From Flectobacillus sp. (GTDB lineage Bacteria > Bacteroidota > Bacteroidia > Cytophagales > Spirosomataceae), in NCBI GenBank assembly GCA_029865665.1, contig JARXAV010000142.1:1-8418 (forward strand): DNA of 8,418 nt. Direction: 5' to 3'. Position numbers and translations under genes: made by a program. Numbering within the stretch: the first letter of the stretch is position 1; each line of letters opens with the position of its first letter. Below the pieces are notes generated by a model, which worked only from the letters and a program-made list of their open reading frames with translations, had not been told where the DNA came from and ran no database searches. Below, in pieces: positions 6,600-8,418 of the stretch.

Positions 6600-7220
6600 A
6601 TGAAAAAGAAGAAATTAACTATTGCCCTTGCCTTACTCGGTGTAATAGCCCTCTATAATTCGGTGTATATTGACAAATTGGATGTGGTAAAAGCCAAAGC
6701 AACGCAAGACCAGTTTGATGCGGTGACGTATGCTCGAACCCTTTTTGCAGAAAAAATTCCTACGAAATTTAGCAAAGCTCTCGAAATTTCATACTTGACT
6801 GAACTACTAGAAAGTAAGCCAGAAATAACCTTCAAAGAACATTCTAATGCTCTCGGAATTGGCAATATTCGCTATTTTCTAACGTCTGGAAAAGGGGTTG
6901 TAAAAACCATTTCGGATAACTATGTGACGTTAACGATTAACCAACAAACGGTCAATATTGCTACCGAATACGTGTTTGGTAATGCCGTGCGTGATGCTTC
7001 TGGTTTGGTCGATATTGCGGCGTTTACCAACACGATGGATTTCAACAATATTTCGGCAGAAATCAATAAGATTATCCGTAAAGAGGTGATTCCTTCGTTC
7101 AAACATCGTGTAAAAATGGGCGAAACCGTTGAGTTCATCGGTGCGGTAGAATTCAACCAAAAGCACTTGAATTTATCGAAAATAGAAATCATTCCGATTT
7201 TACTTAAAATTGGCGAATAG
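6600..7220 (+). CDS. DUF2291 family protein, membrane-anchored importer accessory
   Basis: This 206-residue protein is recognised as DUF2291 from the motif around residues 127-145, FGNAVRDASG followed by FTNTMDFN, which corresponds to the family's GTAxRDA...F.dFtNQ pattern. The family has no established biochemical role as far as I know. It is repeatedly found beside ribose-type ABC transporter genes, mainly in Proteobacteria. The N-terminus has four lysines and then one hydrophobic segment (about residues 6-20) without a lipobox Cys, so it is probably a single-pass inner-membrane protein with a periplasmic domain. The GVVKTISDNYVTLTINQQ stretch (about 99-116) looks like a small beta-barrel or OB-like fold. 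The gene lies between the binding protein and the ATPase, 83 bases after the former, which supports a role in assembly of, or docking to, this importer (inference). Confidence 0.85.
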   Translation: MKKKKLTIALALLGVIALYNSVYIDKLDVVKAKATQDQFDAVTYARTLFAEKIPTKFSKALEISYLTELLESKPEITFKEHSNALGIGNIRYFLTSGKGVVKTISDNYVTLTINQQTVNIATEYVFGNAVRDASGLVDIAAFTNTMDFNNISAEINKIIRKEVIPSFKHRVKMGETVEFIGAVEFNQKHLNLSKIEIIPILLKIGE

Positions 7221-7393
7221 GCGGGAGTCTGTTAACGGTTATCTGTAATCAGAAAGACGACCAATTGGGTTATTTTTAAAGGTTCAAAATCTTGCCTGTG
7301 TTTAACTAAGTAACTCCTAAAGTAAAGTGCCTTTTAAAACTCGTTGCCTTTCAAACTATAATTTTAAATGCTCCTTCGGGAGTTAGGGGACTT
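7221..7393. other. 173-base leader before the ABC ATPase gene
   Basis: No gene is visible here. TAACTCC at 7311-7317 is the exact complement of GGAGTTA, which occurs at 7379-7385 and again inside the ATPase gene at 7430-7436. A hairpin with CTCC (7371-7374), a TTCG loop (7375-7378) and GGAG (7379-7382) ends 11 bases before the ATG. AGGGGA between the hairpin and the ATG could act as a weak Shine-Dalgarno. These elements could form alternative pairings. Confidence 0.4.
7371..7382 (+). promoter_or_regulatory. UUCG tetraloop hairpin next to the ATPase start
   Basis: CTCC, TTCG and GGAG form a four-pair stem capped by a UUCG tetraloop, a loop known to be unusually stable in RNA; a flanking G-T wobble (7370 with 7383) may add a fifth pair. 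The hairpin lies just before the possible ribosome-binding AGGGGA at 7385-7390 and the ATG at 7394, so it could affect translation of the ATPase. There is no T-run after it, so it is not a standard terminator. Confidence 0.35.
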
Positions 7394-8418
7394 ATGTTAG
7401 TCGTACAAAATATAACGAAACGATTTTCGGGAGTTACGGCTCTCGACCAAGTGAACTTCGAATTGCACGGAGGGAAAGTAAATGCCATTATCGGTGAAAA
7501 TGGAGCAGGAAAATCAACGCTTATGAAAATTCTTTCGGGGGTGTATCCCGATTATGAAGGACAAATTTTCTTGCATGGCAAACCTGTTAAATTTGCGAAT
7601 ACTCGGGAGGCTCAAGAGGCTGGAATTGCCATTATTCACCAAGAGTTAAACCTAATTCCGTATCTATCCATCACCGAAAATATCTTTTTGGGAAGAGAAT
7701 TGGAGAACGATTGGGGAGTGCTGAATCAGAAAGAAATGCAACAACAGACCAAGGCTTTACTTCAAAAATTAAAGCTAACTATTGAGCCTGATGCACTTGT
7801 TTCTTCGCTAAAAGTAGGTCAACAGCAGGTCGTTGAAATTGCAAAAGCCTTACTTTACGATTCGGAAGTAATCATTATGGACGAGCCGACTTCTGCCATC
7901 AGCGATAGCGAAGTAAATGTATTGTTTGGCATTATTGAAAACTTAAAAAAAGAAGGCAAAACCATCGTTTATATCTCCCATAAATTAGATGAGCTTTTCA
8001 AAATTGCCGATCGTTATTTAGTGCTTCGTGATGGAAAATCCATCGAATCGGGTGATATGAAAGGGATTACCCACGATAGTTTGATTCAGAAAATGGTAGG
8101 TCGAGAAATTACGATTTCCCGAAAAACAGTATCGAATCAAGAGCGTAGTGCTTTATTGTCGATTCAAGGGTTAACGCTAAAACACCCTTCTGTTAGCAAT
8201 CGCAACTTACTACAAGACGTTTCTTTTACGTTAGGAAAAGGGGAAGTTCTCGGTATTTTTGGATTGATGGGAGCTGGAAGAACAGAACTGTTTGAAGCTA
8301 TTTTCGGACTACATCCCCGTTTATCGACAGGAAATATTCAAATTGAGGGAGAAACAGTTCGTTTTAAAAACCCTTCAGATGCCATTAAGTCGGGCTTGGC
8401 TCTTGTACCCGAAGACCG
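7394..8418 (+). CDS. sugar ABC transporter ATP-binding protein (RbsA/MglA/XylG type), 3'-truncated by the window
   Basis: The frame stays open from ATG 7394 to the window end, giving 341 residues of a protein that is usually about 500. It has the tandem-ATPase layout of monosaccharide importers. The first domain is complete, with Walker A GENGAGKST (34-42), Q-loop HQELNL (82-87), signature LKVGQQQ (139-145, against the usual LSVGQ), Walker B VIIMDEPTSA (159-168) and H-loop ISHKLDE (194-200). The second domain starts near residue 254 and has the degenerate P-loop GLMGAGRTE (290-298) seen in RbsA and XylG second domains. The last residues, ALVPEDR, match the conserved VPEDRK of this subfamily. 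It would power the importer fed by the binding protein upstream; the permease is expected downstream. The specificity cannot be told from the ATPase. Truncation is from the window edge, not a gene defect. Confidence 0.93.
   Translation, partial: MLVVQNITKRFSGVTALDQVNFELHGGKVNAIIGENGAGKSTLMKILSGVYPDYEGQIFLHGKPVKFANTREAQEAGIAIIHQELNLIPYLSITENIFLGRELENDWGVLNQKEMQQQTKALLQKLKLTIEPDALVSSLKVGQQQVVEIAKALLYDSEVIIMDEPTSAISDSEVNVLFGIIENLKKEGKTIVYISHKLDELFKIADRYLVLRDGKSIESGDMKGITHDSLIQKMVGREITISRKTVSNQERSALLSIQGLTLKHPSVSNRNLLQDVSFTLGKGEVLGIFGLMGAGRTELFEAIFGLHPRLSTGNIQIEGETVRFKNPSDAIKSGLALVPED

Noticed and set aside
6920..7192. Minus-strand frames opposite the DUF2291 gene
   Set aside because: They lie wholly within a gene with a clear family motif on the + strand, and their translations look like codon shadows.

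Overview
The window looks like a piece of a Bacteroidota chromosome, most likely from the Cytophagales (Spirosomaceae-like). The signs are low to moderate GC, starts with no clear Shine-Dalgarno, an AT-rich intergenic style, palindromic AAACCTTRTAGGTTT repeats, and a DUF5060-type secreted hydrolase. The taxonomic guess is inference from style only. All real genes are on the + strand and read as a carbohydrate-utilisation locus, probably one or a few consecutive transcripts.

Layout. Positions 1-296 are a non-coding leader, possibly holding the last codons of an upstream gene at 2-46, with a 33-bp near-perfect palindrome (141-173) and a small AT-rich inverted repeat (187-200). Next comes a FucI/AraA-like sugar isomerase (297-1703). 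A 150-bp spacer with two strong palindromes and one weak one follows. The two halves of a split transketolase are at 1854-2684 and 2956-3915, separated by a 271-bp AT-rich spacer. A secreted DUF5060/DUF4038/DUF5605-type glycoside hydrolase (3972-5597) follows, and one base later begins an RbsB-like sugar-binding lipoprotein (5599-6516). Then come a membrane-anchored DUF2291 protein (6600-7220) and an RbsA/MglA/XylG-type double-domain ABC ATPase, which starts at 7394 and runs off the end of the window.

Working model (inference). The secreted hydrolase frees a monosaccharide, the periplasmic lipoprotein hands it to an RbsABC-type importer with DUF2291 as accessory part, the FucI-fold isomerase turns the aldose into a ketose, and the split transketolase feeds a phosphorylated ketose into the pentose phosphate pool. 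The missing parts (permease and sugar kinase) would be expected just downstream. The binding protein keeps almost all ribose contacts known from E. coli RbsB. The pairing of an apiosidase-related hydrolase fold with a split transketolase also recalls the known D-apiose to apulose-4-phosphate transketolase route. So D-ribose, D-apiose or another pentose are the leading substrate candidates, and none is proven.

I see no tRNA, rRNA, CRISPR array, insertion sequence or phage gene. The most unusual items are the hydrolase welded to an ABC binding protein, the DUF2291 component, the nested palindromes around the isomerase gene, and the repeated element with a UUCG hairpin at the start of the ATPase gene.
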